Origin: Streptomyces humicola
GTDB taxonomy: Bacteria > Actinomycetota > Actinomycetes > Streptomycetales > Streptomycetaceae
Assembly: GCF_024436035.1 (NCBI RefSeq)
Contig: NZ_JANFNG010000008.1
Location: 124,001-188,000 of the forward strand
Reading direction: 5' to 3'
Length of the DNA stretch: 64,000 bases
Position 1 is the stretch's first letter; the number at the start of each line of letters is the position of its first letter. The position numbers and the translations under genes are program-made. The notes below the pieces were generated by a model that saw only the letters and a program-made list of their open reading frames with translations, did not search any database and was not told the DNA's origin. Positions 7,620 to 18,223 of this stretch are shown here, in pieces.

Positions 7620-8537
7620 CTACGACCGTTGGTGCAATCCGAGATTCTCGTAGATTTCCAGAGACGCCGTGGAGTGATTCAGAGTAATGAAGTGCAGACC
7701 CGGAATGTCCTCATCCATGAGCTTCTGACACATCGCGGTCGCGAAGTCGACGCCGAGCCGCCGTACGGCGGCCGGGTCGTCGGCGACGGCGAGGACTCGT
7801 TCTGCCAGGTCAGGCGGGAAGGGGGCATTGCCGAGCTGTGAGAAGCGCTCGACCTGGCGGGCGTTGGTGACCGGCATGATCTCCGGGATGATCGGCGTTT
7901 CGCACCCTGCCGCCGCAACCCGGTCGCGCAGCCTCAAATAGTCGTCCGCATTGAAGAACATCTGTGTGATCGCGAAGTCGGCGCCGGCCCGGCATTTGTC
8001 GACAAAGTGACGAGCGTCCTCTTCCGGGTCCACCGACCGGGGGTGCATCTCCGTGAACGCCGCGACCCCGACGCAGAAATCGCCCGATTCCTTGATGAGC
8101 CGGACCAGCTCGGAGGCATAGGTGAGGCCCTGCGGGTGCGGAATCCATTCGCCCATGGGGTCGCCGGGCGGGTCACCGCGCACTGCGAGCATGTTGCGGA
8201 TCCCTGCGTCCGCGTACTGCCCGATGATGTTGCGCAGCTCCGCGACCGAATGGTTCACCGCGGTGAGGTGGGCGCACGGGGTGAGCGTGGTGTCGGAGAC
8301 GATCCGGTCGGTGGCGCGCACCGTGCCCTCGCGCGACGAGCCGCCCGCACCGTAAGTCACGGACACGAAGGTCGGCTGAACCGCCTCGATCCGGCGGATC
8401 GCGTTCCAGAGCGTCCGCTCACCCTTCTCGGTCTTCGGGGCGGCAAATTCGAACGAATAGGAGCGTTCACCGGACGCGAGGAGTTCACGAATGGTGACTG
8501 CTCGATCGGTCCTGGTGGAAGGGGTTCCAAGGGCCAT
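7620..8537 (-). CDS. metF: Methylenetetrahydrofolate reductase MetF
   Basis: A 305-residue TIM-barrel flavoprotein that reduces 5,10-methylene-THF to 5-methyl-THF, the methyl donor for methionine synthesis. Diagnostic stretches include [13 protein letters not shown] near the N-terminus (active-site Glu), SVTYGAGGS, the LAVRGDPP loop, and [15 protein letters not shown]. The length fits the bacterial family. It is transcribed away from thiE with 63 bases between them, and no riboswitch is visible in that gap. Confidence 0.97.
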   Translation of the reverse strand: MALGTPSTRTDRAVTIRELLASGERSYSFEFAAPKTEKGERTLWNAIRRIEAVQPTFVSVTYGAGGSSREGTVRATDRIVSDTTLTPCAHLTAVNHSVAELRNIIGQYADAGIRNMLAVRGDPPGDPMGEWIPHPQGLTYASELVRLIKESGDFCVGVAAFTEMHPRSVDPEEDARHFVDKCRAGADFAITQMFFNADDYLRLRDRVAAAGCETPIIPEIMPVTNARQVERFSQLGNAPFPPDLAERVLAVADDPAAVRRLGVDFATAMCQKLMDEDIPGLHFITLNHSTASLEIYENLGLHQRS

Positions 8538-8600
8538 ACGCTTCAGGCTATCGGCCGGTGCGACAGTACGTAACCGGCTCGGTCGATATGTCCGCTATGA

Positions 8601-9326
8601 TCAAATATTGGCTCGCCGCTCGTCCACGTTGCGGACGATTTCGGCGAGCCGCGCCGCCGCCTCCCCCGGATCGTCGGCCTCGGTGATCGCACGGACGACG
8701 ACGATCCTGCGGGCGCCGGCCGCCAGCACCCGCCCGACATTGGACAGGTCGATCCCCCCGATGGCGAACCACGGCCTGTCGGTGCCGAGTCCTGCCGCGT
8801 ACTCGACCAGCGGCAGCCCCGGCGCATGCCGTCCCGGCTTGGTCGGGGTGGGCCACACCGGCCCGGTGCAGAAGTAGTCCGCACCGGGCTCGGCGGCGGC
8901 CGCGGCCGCTTCGGATTCGGCGTGGCAGGAGCGCCCGATCACCACCTCGTCGCCCACGATGGCGCGGGCAGCGGGCACCGGCAGATCGCCCTGGCCGAGG
9001 TGGAGCACGTCCGCACCGGCAGCATGGGCCACATCGGCTCGGTCGTTGACGGCGAGGAGCTTGCCGTGCTTGCGGCAGGCGGCGGCCAAGACCTCGAGGT
9101 GCTCCAACTCCTCGCGCGCCTCCAGCCCCTTCTCCCGCAGCTGCACGATGTCGACGCCGCCCGCGGCTCCGCCGGCGAGCACCGCGTCCAGGAACTCGGC
9201 CAGGTCACCCTGGCGCTTACGGGCGTCGGTGCACAGGTAAACGCGGGCCTCGGCGAGCTTGGCCCGCCTCTGGCGCGCGGTGGCGGTGGCTGTGCCGGTG
9301 GAACCGGCGGCGACGTCGGCGGTCAT
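8601..9326 (-). CDS. thiE: Thiamine phosphate synthase ThiE
   Basis: A 241-residue TIM barrel joining the HMP-pyrophosphate and thiazole-phosphate moieties into thiamine monophosphate. Characteristic motifs are [36 protein letters not shown] and the phosphate-binding [10 protein letters not shown]. It has a roughly 25-residue Ala/Thr/Arg-rich N-terminal extension. It is divergent from the thiO-thiS-thiG operon about 2 kb away and shows no TPP riboswitch of its own. GGGAG lies upstream of the ATG. Confidence 0.97.
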   Translation of the reverse strand: MTADVAAGSTGTATATARQRRAKLAEARVYLCTDARKRQGDLAEFLDAVLAGGAAGGVDIVQLREKGLEAREELEHLEVLAAACRKHGKLLAVNDRADVAHAAGADVLHLGQGDLPVPAARAIVGDEVVIGRSCHAESEAAAAAAEPGADYFCTGPVWPTPTKPGRHAPGLPLVEYAAGLGTDRPWFAIGGIDLSNVGRVLAAGARRIVVVRAITEADDPGEAAARLAEIVRNVDERRANI

Positions 9327-9366
9327 GCGGTGGCGCTCCCCCCTGGTCGGGCCCCCTGCGGGGTGG

Positions 9367-9741
9367 TCAGACGGCGAGCGCCTGTGCGCGGCGCTTCACC
9401 TCGGTACCGCGATTCTCGCGCAACGCCTGTGCAGGGGTGCCGGGCAGGGTCGAGTCTTCGGTGAACAGCCACTCCAGCGCCTCTTCGTCGCTGAAGCCGT
9501 CGTCCTTGAGCAGGGTGAGGGTGCCGACGAGCCCCTTGATCACCTTGCCTTCGCCGACGAAGGCTGCGGGAACCATCAGAACCCGGTTCTCCCCCCGCCG
9601 CACCGCGATCAGCTGGCCCTCCTTGACCAGCTGCCGGACGCGCGTCACTTCGACGCCGAGCTTTTCGGCGACATCAGGGAGGGTGAGCCAGGACGGTACG
9701 AGGGCGTCAATCTTTGGGTCAATCGACGTGAAAGCAGTCAC
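9367..9741 (-). CDS. Rv2175c-family winged-helix DNA-binding protein
   Basis: A 124-residue protein matching the actinobacterial Rv2175c family: an N-terminal helix-turn-helix ([20 protein letters not shown]) followed by a small C-terminal domain ending [18 protein letters not shown]. In Mycobacterium tuberculosis Rv2175c is a DNA-binding substrate of the kinase PknL; a PknL-like kinase is found here about 4 kb away. The GTG at 9741 is chosen because it gives the family N-terminus ([18 protein letters not shown]). The N-terminal Thr/Ser residues are plausible phosphosites by analogy only. Confidence 0.85.
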   Translation of the reverse strand: MTAFTSIDPKIDALVPSWLTLPDVAEKLGVEVTRVRQLVKEGQLIAVRRGENRVLMVPAAFVGEGKVIKGLVGTLTLLKDDGFSDEEALEWLFTEDSTLPGTPAQALRENRGTEVKRRAQALAV

Positions 9742-9880
9742 GGGGACAAGCCTGCCATCCCCTACCGACAACTGGTAGCCGGACGGGCCCGTACGGGCCG
9801 GACACCACCCCTGACCAGGCAAACCTGCCCGCGGCGCCCGCCCGGGGCGTCACCCCGGAACGCCACGCCCGCGACCTCGC

Positions 9881-11098
9881 CTACGCCGCGCTGCGCACCG
9901 CTGCCTTGAGCGGCACCCCGGGGTCGGCCGCCGTCGCGGCGTCGATCACCGCACCGCGCTCGATCAGCTTGCGCCCCTGCGCGAGGTCGCGCGGCCGCCC
10001 GACGGCGAGCAGCGCCACCAGCATGCCGTCCCTCAACCAGCACACCGACCAGGAGGCGCCGGCCGGGTCTCCCCGGTGCACCAGCTCGTCGGCGTCCACG
10101 TGATGCCCCGCGTACTGCACGAAGCGGCCGAACTGCTCCGACCAGAAGTACGGCACCGGGTCGTAGACCTCGTCACCGCCCAGCAGGTTCGCGGCAGCCG
10201 TGCGCGGCCCCTGCACCGCGTTGTCCCAGTGGTGGATCAGCAAGCGCTCGCCATAGCGCGCGGACGGGAACGAGGCGCAGTCGCCCACCGCGTACACACC
10301 GGGTACGGAGGTGCGCAGCCGGTCGTCGGCGAGCACCGCGCGGTCGGCGCCGAGCGCCACGCCCGATCCGGCGAGCCAGTCGGTGGCCGGGCGGGCACCG
10401 ATCCCGACGACCGTGGCATCCGCAGCCAGGCTCCTGCCGTCCTCCAGGCGCACCGCGCCCGGCTCGACCTGCGAGACCTTCGCGCCCGTCATCAGATCGA
10501 CCCCGGCCGCCGCGTACCAGTCGCGCATCGGCGCGGAGATCTCGGGCGGCAGCACCCCGGCGAGCGGCCGGTCGGCGGCCTCCACCACGGTCACCGGGCA
10601 CCCCGACTCGCGCGCCGCGGTCGCGAACTCGGCGCCGATCCACCCCGCGCCCACCACCACGATCTCGCGCTTCTCGGAGAGCACCGGCCGCAGTGCGTCC
10701 GCGTCGTCGAGGGTGCGCAGCACATGTATCCCGGGCGCGCCCGCGGAGCCGGGCAGCATGATCGGCTCGGCACCGGTGGCGATCACCAGGCGGTCGTACG
10801 CCACCGGGCCCTCGGCCGTCACCACCCGGCGCTCGCCGGGGAGCAGCGCGTCGGCGCGCAGACCGAGCCGCAGCTCGATGCCGAGCCCGGCGAAGTCCAC
10901 CTCGAACGCCGAACCGTCGGCCGCGCCGAGCAGCACGGACTTCGACAGCGGCGGCCGGTCGTACGGAGGGTGCCGCTCCGCCCCGAGCAGCACGATCTCC
11001 CCCGGGAAGCCTTGTTCGCGCAGGGACACCGCGGTCTGCACCCCGGCCATCCCCGCGCCGACCACCACGATCCGGCGCACACTGCGGTCATCGCTCAC
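9881..11098 (-). CDS. NAD(P)/FAD-dependent oxidoreductase, ferredoxin-reductase-like
   Basis: A 405-residue flavoprotein with FAD-binding GAGMAGVQTAVSLREQG near the N-terminus, the PPYDRPPLSK motif typical of rhodocoxin/putidaredoxin-type reductases, an NAD-binding GAGWIGAEFATAARE around residue 160, and the FAD-contacting VYAVGDCA. A C-terminal reductase domain follows. Such proteins pass electrons from NAD(P)H to a ferredoxin, often for a P450 or oxygenase; none is adjacent. The GTG start at 11098 makes the standard N-terminus. It is divergent from thiO. Confidence 0.9.
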   Translation of the reverse strand: MSDDRSVRRIVVVGAGMAGVQTAVSLREQGFPGEIVLLGAERHPPYDRPPLSKSVLLGAADGSAFEVDFAGLGIELRLGLRADALLPGERRVVTAEGPVAYDRLVIATGAEPIMLPGSAGAPGIHVLRTLDDADALRPVLSEKREIVVVGAGWIGAEFATAARESGCPVTVVEAADRPLAGVLPPEISAPMRDWYAAAGVDLMTGAKVSQVEPGAVRLEDGRSLAADATVVGIGARPATDWLAGSGVALGADRAVLADDRLRTSVPGVYAVGDCASFPSARYGERLLIHHWDNAVQGPRTAAANLLGGDEVYDPVPYFWSEQFGRFVQYAGHHVDADELVHRGDPAGASWSVCWLRDGMLVALLAVGRPRDLAQGRKLIERGAVIDAATAADPGVPLKAAVRSAA

Positions 11099-11209
11099 GC
11101 GATCACGGTAGCTCCGGAGGAACCGCTTTCCGTAGCCGTACACGACGAGATGTCTGACACATCGTCACCGTCATGGGCGGCCCTGCTGCCGCGCGCCGGC
11201 GCAATCGCT

Positions 11210-11270
11210 CCGTTCGCTTCTCCGCCCTCCCCCTGCTCCGCGGGGTATCCCCTCTCGCGTGCGTCGCTCG
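11210..11270. repeat. Dispersed intergenic repeat, copy A (61 bp)
   Basis: Begins CCGTTCGCTTCTCCGCC, holds a CCCCCTGCTCCGCGGGG core, and ends CTCGCGTGCGTCGCTCG. The same ends and core recur at 26456-26570 and 45036-45221. It sits between the divergent flavin reductase and the TPP riboswitch. Confidence 0.7.
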
Positions 11271-11327
11271 CAGTCGACCGCCTCTACTGCGGGCCTCCGG
11301 CACGTACTACAGTGACGGCGAAGTGCA

Positions 11328-11417
11328 CTCGCGGGAGCCCGGACGCACCGGGCTGAGAGGGCGGCTGGGCGGCCGCCGACCGTACGAACCTGATCCGGGT
11401 CATGCCGGCGAAGGGAG
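11328..11417 (+). promoter_or_regulatory. TPP (THI-box) riboswitch
   Basis: The conserved elements are present in order: GGGCTGAGAGG (11350-11360), then GAACCTGATCCGGGTCATGC (11386-11405) and GGCGAAGGGAGG. These are the thi-box strands that bind thiamine pyrophosphate. The closing strand runs into GGAGGAG, the ribosome binding site of thiO, which begins at 11431. Ligand binding would therefore mask the site and shut translation of thiO-thiS-thiG. Confidence 0.95.
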
Positions 11418-11430
11418 GAGCGGGACAGTC

Positions 11431-12602
11431 ATGCATTCATCTGCGGCGCCGCCGAGCTACGACGTGCTCGTGGTGGGCGGCGGGATCATCGGCCTGGTCA
11501 CCGCTTGGCGGGCGGCGCAGCACGGGCTGCGCACCGCGGTGGCCGACCCGTCGCCCGGCGGCGGCGCGGCGCATGTGGCCGCCGGAATGCTCGCCGCCGT
11601 CACCGAGCTGCAGTACGGCGAGCAGACACTTCTCGACCTCAACCTCGCCTCCGCGCGGCGCTACCCCGACTTCGCCGAGGAACTGTCGCAGGCCACCGGA
11701 CTCGACCTCGGCTACCGCCGGTGCGGCACCCTCGCCGTGGCCCTCGACGCCGACGACCGCGCGGCCCTGCGCGAACTCCACGCCTTCCAGCGCTCCTTGG
11801 GCCTGCAGGCCGAGTGGCTCAGCGGCCGCGACTGCCGTCGTCTCGAACCGATGCTGGCACCGGGCGTGCGCGGCGGACTGCGGGTGGACGGCGACCACCA
11901 GATCGACCCGCGGCGGCTGGCGAAGGCCCTGCTGAGCGCGGCGCAGCTGGCGGGTGTGGCCTTCCACCGCGACCCGGTCGAAAGGATCAGCGTCGTGCGG
12001 GGCATGGCCGCCGGCGCGGTGCTGCGCGGCGGTACGACGATCTGCGCGGGCCAGGTGGTGCTCGCCGCCGGCAGCCGCAGCGGCACCGTCGAAGGGCTCC
12101 CGGAGGAACTGCTGCCGCCGGTGCGCCCGGTCAAGGGGCAGGTGCTGCGGCTACGCGTCCCCGGTGCTCTGGCCCCGTTCCTCTCCCGCACGGTGCGCGC
12201 CGTGGTCCGCGGCGGTCACGTTTACCTCGTACCGCGCGAGAACGGCGAGCTGGTCGTCGGGGCCACCAGCGAGGAGCTCGGCTGGGACACCACCGTCACC
12301 GCGGGCGGCGTCTACGAGCTGCTGCGCGACGCCCACGAGCTCGTCCCCGGCATCACGGAACTGCCCCTCACCGAGACGCTCGCGGGCCTGCGCCCCGGCT
12401 CTCCCGACAACGCGCCGATGCTCGGCCCGACCGAGCTGCCGGGGCTCGTGCTCGCCACCGGCCACCACCGCAACGGAGTGCTGCTCACCCCCATCACCGG
12501 CGATGTGATGGCCGAGGTGCTCACCACCGGAGCCCTCCCGGCCGGCGCCCGCGCCTTCTCCCCGGCACGCTTCTCCTCCCGAACGCTCCAGGAGCAGCCA
12601 GC

Positions 12603-12606
<4 letters not shown>
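11431..12606 (+). CDS. thiO: Glycine oxidase ThiO
   Basis: A 391-residue D-amino-acid-oxidase-fold flavoenzyme converting glycine to dehydroglycine (iminoacetate) for thiazole formation. FAD-binding motif VVGGGIIGLVTAWRAAQHG is at residues about 13-31. A C-terminal ATGHHRNGVLLTPITG is the substrate/FAD signature of ThiO. The ATG at 11431 lies about ten bases after GGAGGAG, which forms the end of the TPP riboswitch. Its stop overlaps the thiS start (ATGA). Confidence 0.96.
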
Positions 12607-13668
<1,062 letters not shown>

Positions 13669-13693
13669 GCCGCGGCTCGTAAACTGCCGTTTC

Positions 13694-15631
13694 GTGGATA
13701 CGACCCTGCAGGACCCCCTCGTCGGCCACGTCCTCGACGGGCGGTACCGGATCGAGTCGCGCATCGCCGTCGGCGGCATGGCCACGGTCTACCGGGCCGT
13801 GGACGCCCGACTCGACCGCGTGCTGGCGCTGAAGGTGATGCACCCGTCGCTCGCCGCGGACGGCGGCTTCGTCGAGCGGTTCATCCGCGAGGCGAAGGCC
13901 GCCGCACGGCTGGACCACACCAACGTCGTCGGGGTCTACGACCAGGGCACCGACGGCAGCTACGTCTACCTCGCCATGGAGTACGTCGCCGGGTGCACGC
14001 TGCGCGACGTGCTGCGCGAGCGCGGCGCCCTGCAGCCGCGCGCCGCCCTCGACATCCTGGAGCCGGTGCTCGCCGCGCTCGGCGCCGCCCACCGAGCGGG
14101 TCTCGTCCACCGCGACATGAAGCCGGAGAACGTCCTGATCGGCGACGACGGGCGGGTCAAGGTCGCGGACTTCGGCCTGGTGCGGGCGGTCGGCACCGAC
14201 ACCACCACCTCGACCGGCTCCGTCCTCGGCACGGTCTCGTACCTCGCCCCGGAACAGATCGAGCACAGCCATGCCGACCAGCGCTCCGACGTCTACGCGT
14301 GCGGGGTGCTGCTCTACGAGATGCTCACCGGCGCCAAGCCGCACGGCGGGGACACTCCCGCGCAGATCCTCTACCAGCACCTCCACCAGGACGTCCCGCC
14401 GCCGTCCGCCGCCGTCCCCGGGCTCGCCGCGGGGCTGGACTCCCTGGTGGCGGCGGCCACGGCGCGCGACCCGCAGGCGAGGCCCGCCGATGCCGTCGCG
14501 CTGCTCGCGCACCTGCGGACCGTGCGCGGCGCGCTGACGCAGGCGCAGCTCGACTCCGTACCGCCGCAGGCCTCGGGCACGGCGCTGGGCGTCGGCGCCG
14601 AGGATCCCACCACCGTCCTGAGCGCTGCCGGCGCCGGTTCCCGTAGCAGGGCGAAACGCACCGCACCGCCCCTCGACCGCACCAGCCGCTACCAGGTCCC
14701 GCCCGACCTCGTCAGGGACGAGGAGCCGCCCGTCGCGCACCGGCGCCGCGGCTCGTCGCGACGCGGGCTGATCGCGATCGTCAGCGTGCTCGCGGCGCTC
14801 TTCGGCGTGGGCGCGGTCGTCTGGTACGTCGGCGCGGGCCAGTTCACCAACGTCCCGGCGGTGCTGGCGATGAGCAGCGCCCAGGCCGAGCAGAGGCTGC
14901 ACGCGGCCGGGCTCGGCGTGAACCTCTCCCAGGCCTACAGCGACACCGTGGCGGCCGATCATGTGATCTCCACCGACCCGGCGCCCGGCGCCCGGATCCG
15001 CGGCAACGGAACGGTACGCGTCGTGGTCTCCCGCGGCCCGGAGCAGATCGACGTACCCGACCTGAGCGGCAAGGCGCTGGCGCAGGCGCAACAGCAGCTG
15101 GCGGACGACGGTCTGACGGCGGGCGCCGTGACGAAGGCGTTCAGCGACACCGTCCCGGCGGGTTCGGTGATCTCCACCAACCCGCCGCCGGGGGCCCCGC
15201 GGCAGTCCGGCGACGCTGTCGCGCTCACGGTGAGCCGGGGCAAGGCGGTAACCGTCCCGGACGTGACGGGCTCCACGGTCAGCGACGCCCAGCAGACACT
15301 GGAGGCGGCCGGGTTCAAGGTGCAGATCTCCCCGACCCCGGTCTACTCGGACACCGTGCCGAAGGACTCGGTGGCCCAGGAGAGCCCGGCGGGCGGCGGC
15401 CAGGCGGCCGCGGGCGACACGATCACCCTCGCCGTCTCCAAGGGCCAGCAGCTGTTCAAGGTGCCCGATGTGACCGGGCAGGACGTCGGCGCCGCGACGA
15501 AGGAGCTGCAGGCGGCCGGGTTCAAGGTGTCGGTGATCCAGCTCTTCCTCACCGGCAAGGTCTTCAGCCAGACGCCCGGCGCGGACTCGATGCAGCCGCG
15601 CAACACTACGATCACCTTGTGGGCACGATGA
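13694..15631 (+). CDS. pknL: PASTA-domain Ser/Thr protein kinase, PknL-like
   Basis: A 645-residue membrane kinase. The Hanks-type kinase domain (about 15-280) has the glycine loop VGGMATVYRA, catalytic Lys47 (ALKV), HRDMKPEN and DFGLVRAVG. A basic juxtamembrane stretch (RRRGSSRRG) precedes a single membrane helix near residue 360. Four PASTA repeats follow (VPAVLAMS, VPDLSGKA, VPDVTGST, VPDVTGQD), which in relatives sense peptidoglycan fragments. The GTG at 13694 has no Shine-Dalgarno sequence. TAAACT at 13680-13685 could be a -10 giving a leaderless mRNA. The stop overlaps the following endonuclease gene. Confidence 0.92.
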   Translation: MDTTLQDPLVGHVLDGRYRIESRIAVGGMATVYRAVDARLDRVLALKVMHPSLAADGGFVERFIREAKAAARLDHTNVVGVYDQGTDGSYVYLAMEYVAGCTLRDVLRERGALQPRAALDILEPVLAALGAAHRAGLVHRDMKPENVLIGDDGRVKVADFGLVRAVGTDTTTSTGSVLGTVSYLAPEQIEHSHADQRSDVYACGVLLYEMLTGAKPHGGDTPAQILYQHLHQDVPPPSAAVPGLAAGLDSLVAAATARDPQARPADAVALLAHLRTVRGALTQAQLDSVPPQASGTALGVGAEDPTTVLSAAGAGSRSRAKRTAPPLDRTSRYQVPPDLVRDEEPPVAHRRRGSSRRGLIAIVSVLAALFGVGAVVWYVGAGQFTNVPAVLAMSSAQAEQRLHAAGLGVNLSQAYSDTVAADHVISTDPAPGARIRGNGTVRVVVSRGPEQIDVPDLSGKALAQAQQQLADDGLTAGAVTKAFSDTVPAGSVISTNPPPGAPRQSGDAVALTVSRGKAVTVPDVTGSTVSDAQQTLEAAGFKVQISPTPVYSDTVPKDSVAQESPAGGGQAAAGDTITLAVSKGQQLFKVPDVTGQDVGAATKELQAAGFKVSVIQLFLTGKVFSQTPGADSMQPRNTTITLWAR

Positions 15632-16545
15632 GCGGCGCGATGACGAGCAGCGCGGCGGCGTGGACCGGCGATGCGCGGCTGCGGAATCCGGTCGGCGGCC
15701 ATGTGCGGGTGGCGGGCGGGCTCGCCACCGCGGGCCTGACCCACGCCCGTGCGATGGGCGCCGAGGTGGTCCAGGTCTTCGTAGCCAATCCGCGCGGCTG
15801 GGCGACCCCGACCGGCAACCGGCGGCAGGACGAGGCGTTCCGCGCCGCATGCGCCGAGGAGAGCCTCCCCGCGTACGTCCACGCGCCCTATCTGATCAAC
15901 TTCGGCTCGCACACCGCGGCGACGGTCGAGAAGTCGGTGGCCGCGCTGCGTCACTCGCTGCGACGGGGCCGCGAGATAGGTGCCTCGGGGGTCGTCGTGC
16001 ACACCGGCTCGGCGACCGGCGGCCGGGCACGCTCCAAGGCCCTGTCCCAGGTGCGCGAGGAGATGCTGCCGCTGCTGGAGGAGTTGACGCACGACGACGA
16101 CCCGTGGCTGCTGCTGGAACCGACCGCGGGCCAGGGCGCCTCGCTCTGCTCGCTCGCGGAGGATCTCGGCCCGTACTTCGACGCGCTCGACCGCCATCCA
16201 CGGCTCGGGGTGTGCCTCGACACCTGCCACGCCTTCGCCGCCGGGCACGACCTGGCGGCGCCCGGCGGGACGAAGGCGCTCCTCGACGAGCTGGTCGAGG
16301 TGTGCGGGCAGGGGCGGCTGAAGCTCATCCACGCCAACGACTCCAAGGACGTCGTGGGTGCGCACCTGGACCGGCACGAGAACATCGGCGCCGGGCACAT
16401 CGGCCTGCAGCCGTTCGCCGACCTGTTCAGCCACCCGGCGACCGACCGGGTGCCGCTGGTGATCGAGACCCCCGGCGCGCAGGCCCAGGACGCGGCCGAC
16501 GTGGCCCGCCTGAAGGAGCTGCGGGCGCGCGCACACGCTCAGTAG
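15628..16545 (+). CDS. Endonuclease IV-family AP endonuclease (TIM barrel)
   Basis: A 305-residue metal-dependent TIM barrel of the Nfo/AP2Ec family, which cuts DNA at abasic sites. Likely zinc ligands fall in VHAPYLINFGS, LLLEPTAGQG, CLDTCHAFAAGHD, LIHANDSKD and RHENIGAGHIG. The ATG at 15628 overlaps the kinase stop (ATGA); a GTG nine bases earlier is also possible. It shares the kinase transcript. The last seven bases overlap the convergent molybdoprotein gene. Confidence 0.92.
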   Translation: MSGAMTSSAAAWTGDARLRNPVGGHVRVAGGLATAGLTHARAMGAEVVQVFVANPRGWATPTGNRRQDEAFRAACAEESLPAYVHAPYLINFGSHTAATVEKSVAALRHSLRRGREIGASGVVVHTGSATGGRARSKALSQVREEMLPLLEELTHDDDPWLLLEPTAGQGASLCSLAEDLGPYFDALDRHPRLGVCLDTCHAFAAGHDLAAPGGTKALLDELVEVCGQGRLKLIHANDSKDVVGAHLDRHENIGAGHIGLQPFADLFSHPATDRVPLVIETPGAQAQDAADVARLKELRARAHAQ

Positions 16546-17156
16546 AGCTCGGGACCGTCCCCGAGCTCCTCCTGGTAGGAGTAGCGCTGCTCCCGCCAGG
16601 GATCGCCGAGGTTGTGGTAGCCGCGCTCCTCCCAGAAGCCGCGCCGGTCGGCGACCATGTACTCCACGCCGCGGACCCACTTGGGCCCCTTCCACGCATA
16701 AAGGCGGGGAACGACGAGCCGGACGGGAAATCCGTGTTCCGCCGTGAGCGGTTCACCGCCCCGATGAGTGGCGAAAAGCGATTTGTCGTCGGCGAAGTCG
16801 GCGATCCGCAGGTTGGAGCTGAAGCCGTACTCGGCCCAGACCATCACGTGCGTCACCTCGGGCGCCGGCGGGGCCAGCTCAAGGATCGTGGACGTGGCGA
16901 CGCCGCCCCATTCGACGCCGAGCATGGAGAACTTCGTGACGCAGTGGAAGTCGCCGATGACGGTGGTCTTGGTCAGCGCCGAGAACTCGTCATGATTCCA
17001 GCAGTGCTTCTCGCCGTCGGCGGTCGCGCCGAACACGCGGAATTCCCAGCGGTCAGGCTTGAACCTCGGGACCGGTCCGTAATGCAGCACCGGCCAGCCG
17101 CGCTGGAGACGCTGTCCCGGAGGAAGCTCTCCTTCGCGGCGTTCCGACTGACCCAT
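16539..17156 (-). CDS. Sulfite-oxidase-like molybdopterin oxidoreductase
   Basis: A 205-residue protein with the oxidoreductase molybdopterin-binding fold. DFHCVTKFS contains the cysteine that ligates molybdenum in this family. Other marks are HVMVWAEYGFSSNL and GFPVRLVVPRLYAWKGPKWV. It lacks a signal peptide and the dimerisation domain of true sulfite oxidases, which resembles the short cytosolic YedY/YuiH-like group. The physiological substrate is unknown. The ATG at 17156 follows GGAG closely and starts MGQSERREGEL. Confidence 0.9.
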   Translation of the reverse strand: MGQSERREGELPPGQRLQRGWPVLHYGPVPRFKPDRWEFRVFGATADGEKHCWNHDEFSALTKTTVIGDFHCVTKFSMLGVEWGGVATSTILELAPPAPEVTHVMVWAEYGFSSNLRIADFADDKSLFATHRGGEPLTAEHGFPVRLVVPRLYAWKGPKWVRGVEYMVADRRGFWEERGYHNLGDPWREQRYSYQEELGDGPELY

Positions 17157-17331
17157 GACTCCATGGTGACAGACCAGGAGGGATGGTCCCGACCATCCCC
17201 GGCGCAGATCGGGCATGCCATACCAACCCGCACTAAGCGTGTACTTACTGGATCGCCCCGGTCACCGGTGCCAGGATGCGCCCAATGCGTAGATCCGATG
17301 TGTGGTCCACCCGGGAAGGACGGCTTAGGCG

Positions 17332-17814
17332 ATGCAGGGCGACCCCGAGGTCATCGAGTTCCTCAACGAGCAGCTCACGGCAGAACTGACCGCGATCAAC
17401 CAGTACTTCCTGCATGCGAAGCTGCAGGAGAACAACGGCTGGACGAAGCTCGCGAAGTACACCCGCGCCGAGTCCTTCGACGAGATGCGGCACGCGGAGA
17501 TCCTCACCGACCGGATCATCTTCCTGGAGGCCCTGCCGAACTACCAGCGGCTCTTCCACATCCGCACGGGCCAGACCGTCACCGAGATGTTCCAGGCGGA
17601 CCGCCAGGTCGAGATCGAGGCGATCGACCGGCTGCGGCGGGGCATCAACGTGATGCGGGCCAAGGACGACATCACCTCGGCCAACATCTTCGAGTCGATC
17701 CTGGCCGACGAGGAGCACCACATCGACTACCTGGACACGCAGCTGGAGCTGGTGGAGAAGCTGGGTGAGCCGCTCTACATCGCCCAGCAGATCGAACAGC
17801 CCGACGAATCGTGA
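17332..17814 (+). CDS. bfr: Bacterioferritin Bfr
   Basis: A 160-residue heme-containing ferritin that stores iron as a 24-mer shell. Ferroxidase-site residues appear in LTAELTAINQYFLH (Glu18), SFDEMRHAEILTDR (Glu51, His54) and ADEEHHIDYL (Glu127, His130). Met52 is the expected heme ligand. The length is typical. GGGAAGGA lies before the ATG. The gene is convergent with bfd, only three bases apart. Confidence 0.97.
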   Translation: MQGDPEVIEFLNEQLTAELTAINQYFLHAKLQENNGWTKLAKYTRAESFDEMRHAEILTDRIIFLEALPNYQRLFHIRTGQTVTEMFQADRQVEIEAIDRLRRGINVMRAKDDITSANIFESILADEEHHIDYLDTQLELVEKLGEPLYIAQQIEQPDES

Positions 17815-17817
17815 CCG

Positions 17818-18066
17818 TCAGGCCGCGTCGGCGACGGCAGGGGCAGCGGGGACAGCGGCCGCCGTCGGCGTGAGGCGCGCCTGGAGCTCGGCGCGGGATG
17901 CGCAGCCGGCACCGCGTCCGAGGAGGGCCTGTATCCGGCGCACGCAGGACCCGCAGTCGGTGCCCGCCTTGCAGGCGGAGGCGACGTCGCGCGGGGTGCA
18001 GGCACCGGATTCCTTGTGCGCGTGCACCTGTGCCTCGGTGATGCCGAAGCAGTGGCAGACGTACAC
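17818..18066 (-). CDS. bfd: Bacterioferritin-associated ferredoxin Bfd
   Basis: An 82-residue [2Fe-2S] ferredoxin that donates electrons to Bfr to release stored iron. The MYVCHCFGITEAQV start and KAGTDCGSC supply the CxC and CxxC cluster ligands. The GTG at 18066 is preferred over one three codons upstream because AGGGGG lies eight bases before it and the product then starts MYVCHC like relatives. The Ala/Pro-rich C-terminus is dispensable-looking. An iron box lies 58-76 bases upstream, so expression should rise in iron starvation. Confidence 0.93.
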   Translation of the reverse strand: MYVCHCFGITEAQVHAHKESGACTPRDVASACKAGTDCGSCVRRIQALLGRGAGCASRAELQARLTPTAAAVPAAPAVADAA

Positions 18067-18123
18067 GCGGTTCACCCCCTGCGGGATCTCGGGCCTTGGC
18101 TGGAACGGATGACCTCTGACTGC

Positions 18124-18142
18124 TGAGGTTAACCTAACCTTA
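18124..18142 (-). promoter_or_regulatory. Iron box (DmdR/IdeR-type operator)
   Basis: On the minus strand TAAGGTTAGGTTAACCTCA matches 15 of 19 positions of the actinobacterial DmdR/IdeR consensus TTAGGTTAGGCTCACCTAA. It lies upstream of bfd only. Bfr has no comparable site in its upstream region. Confidence 0.75.
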
Positions 18143-18171
18143 CCCGTTGCCGCCAGGCCCGGAAAAGCGTC

Positions 18172-18204
18172 AAGGGGCGCGGACCGATGTGATCCGCGCC
18201 CCTT
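18172..18204 (-). terminator. Terminator hairpin between aroH and bfd
   Basis: A 12-bp perfect stem (AAGGGGCGCGGA with its complement) around a 9-base loop, 20 bases past the aroH stop on the minus strand. T residues flank both sides, so it could also stop plus-strand readthrough. Confidence 0.85.
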
Positions 18205-18223
18205 TTCACGTGTGCTCCCGGGG

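Noticed and set aside
6627-7841. Plus-strand 404-codon frame opposite the Q/Y-rich membrane protein gene
   Set aside because: Leu/Arg-rich antisense frame that continues into the metF antisense; no start signal or domain.
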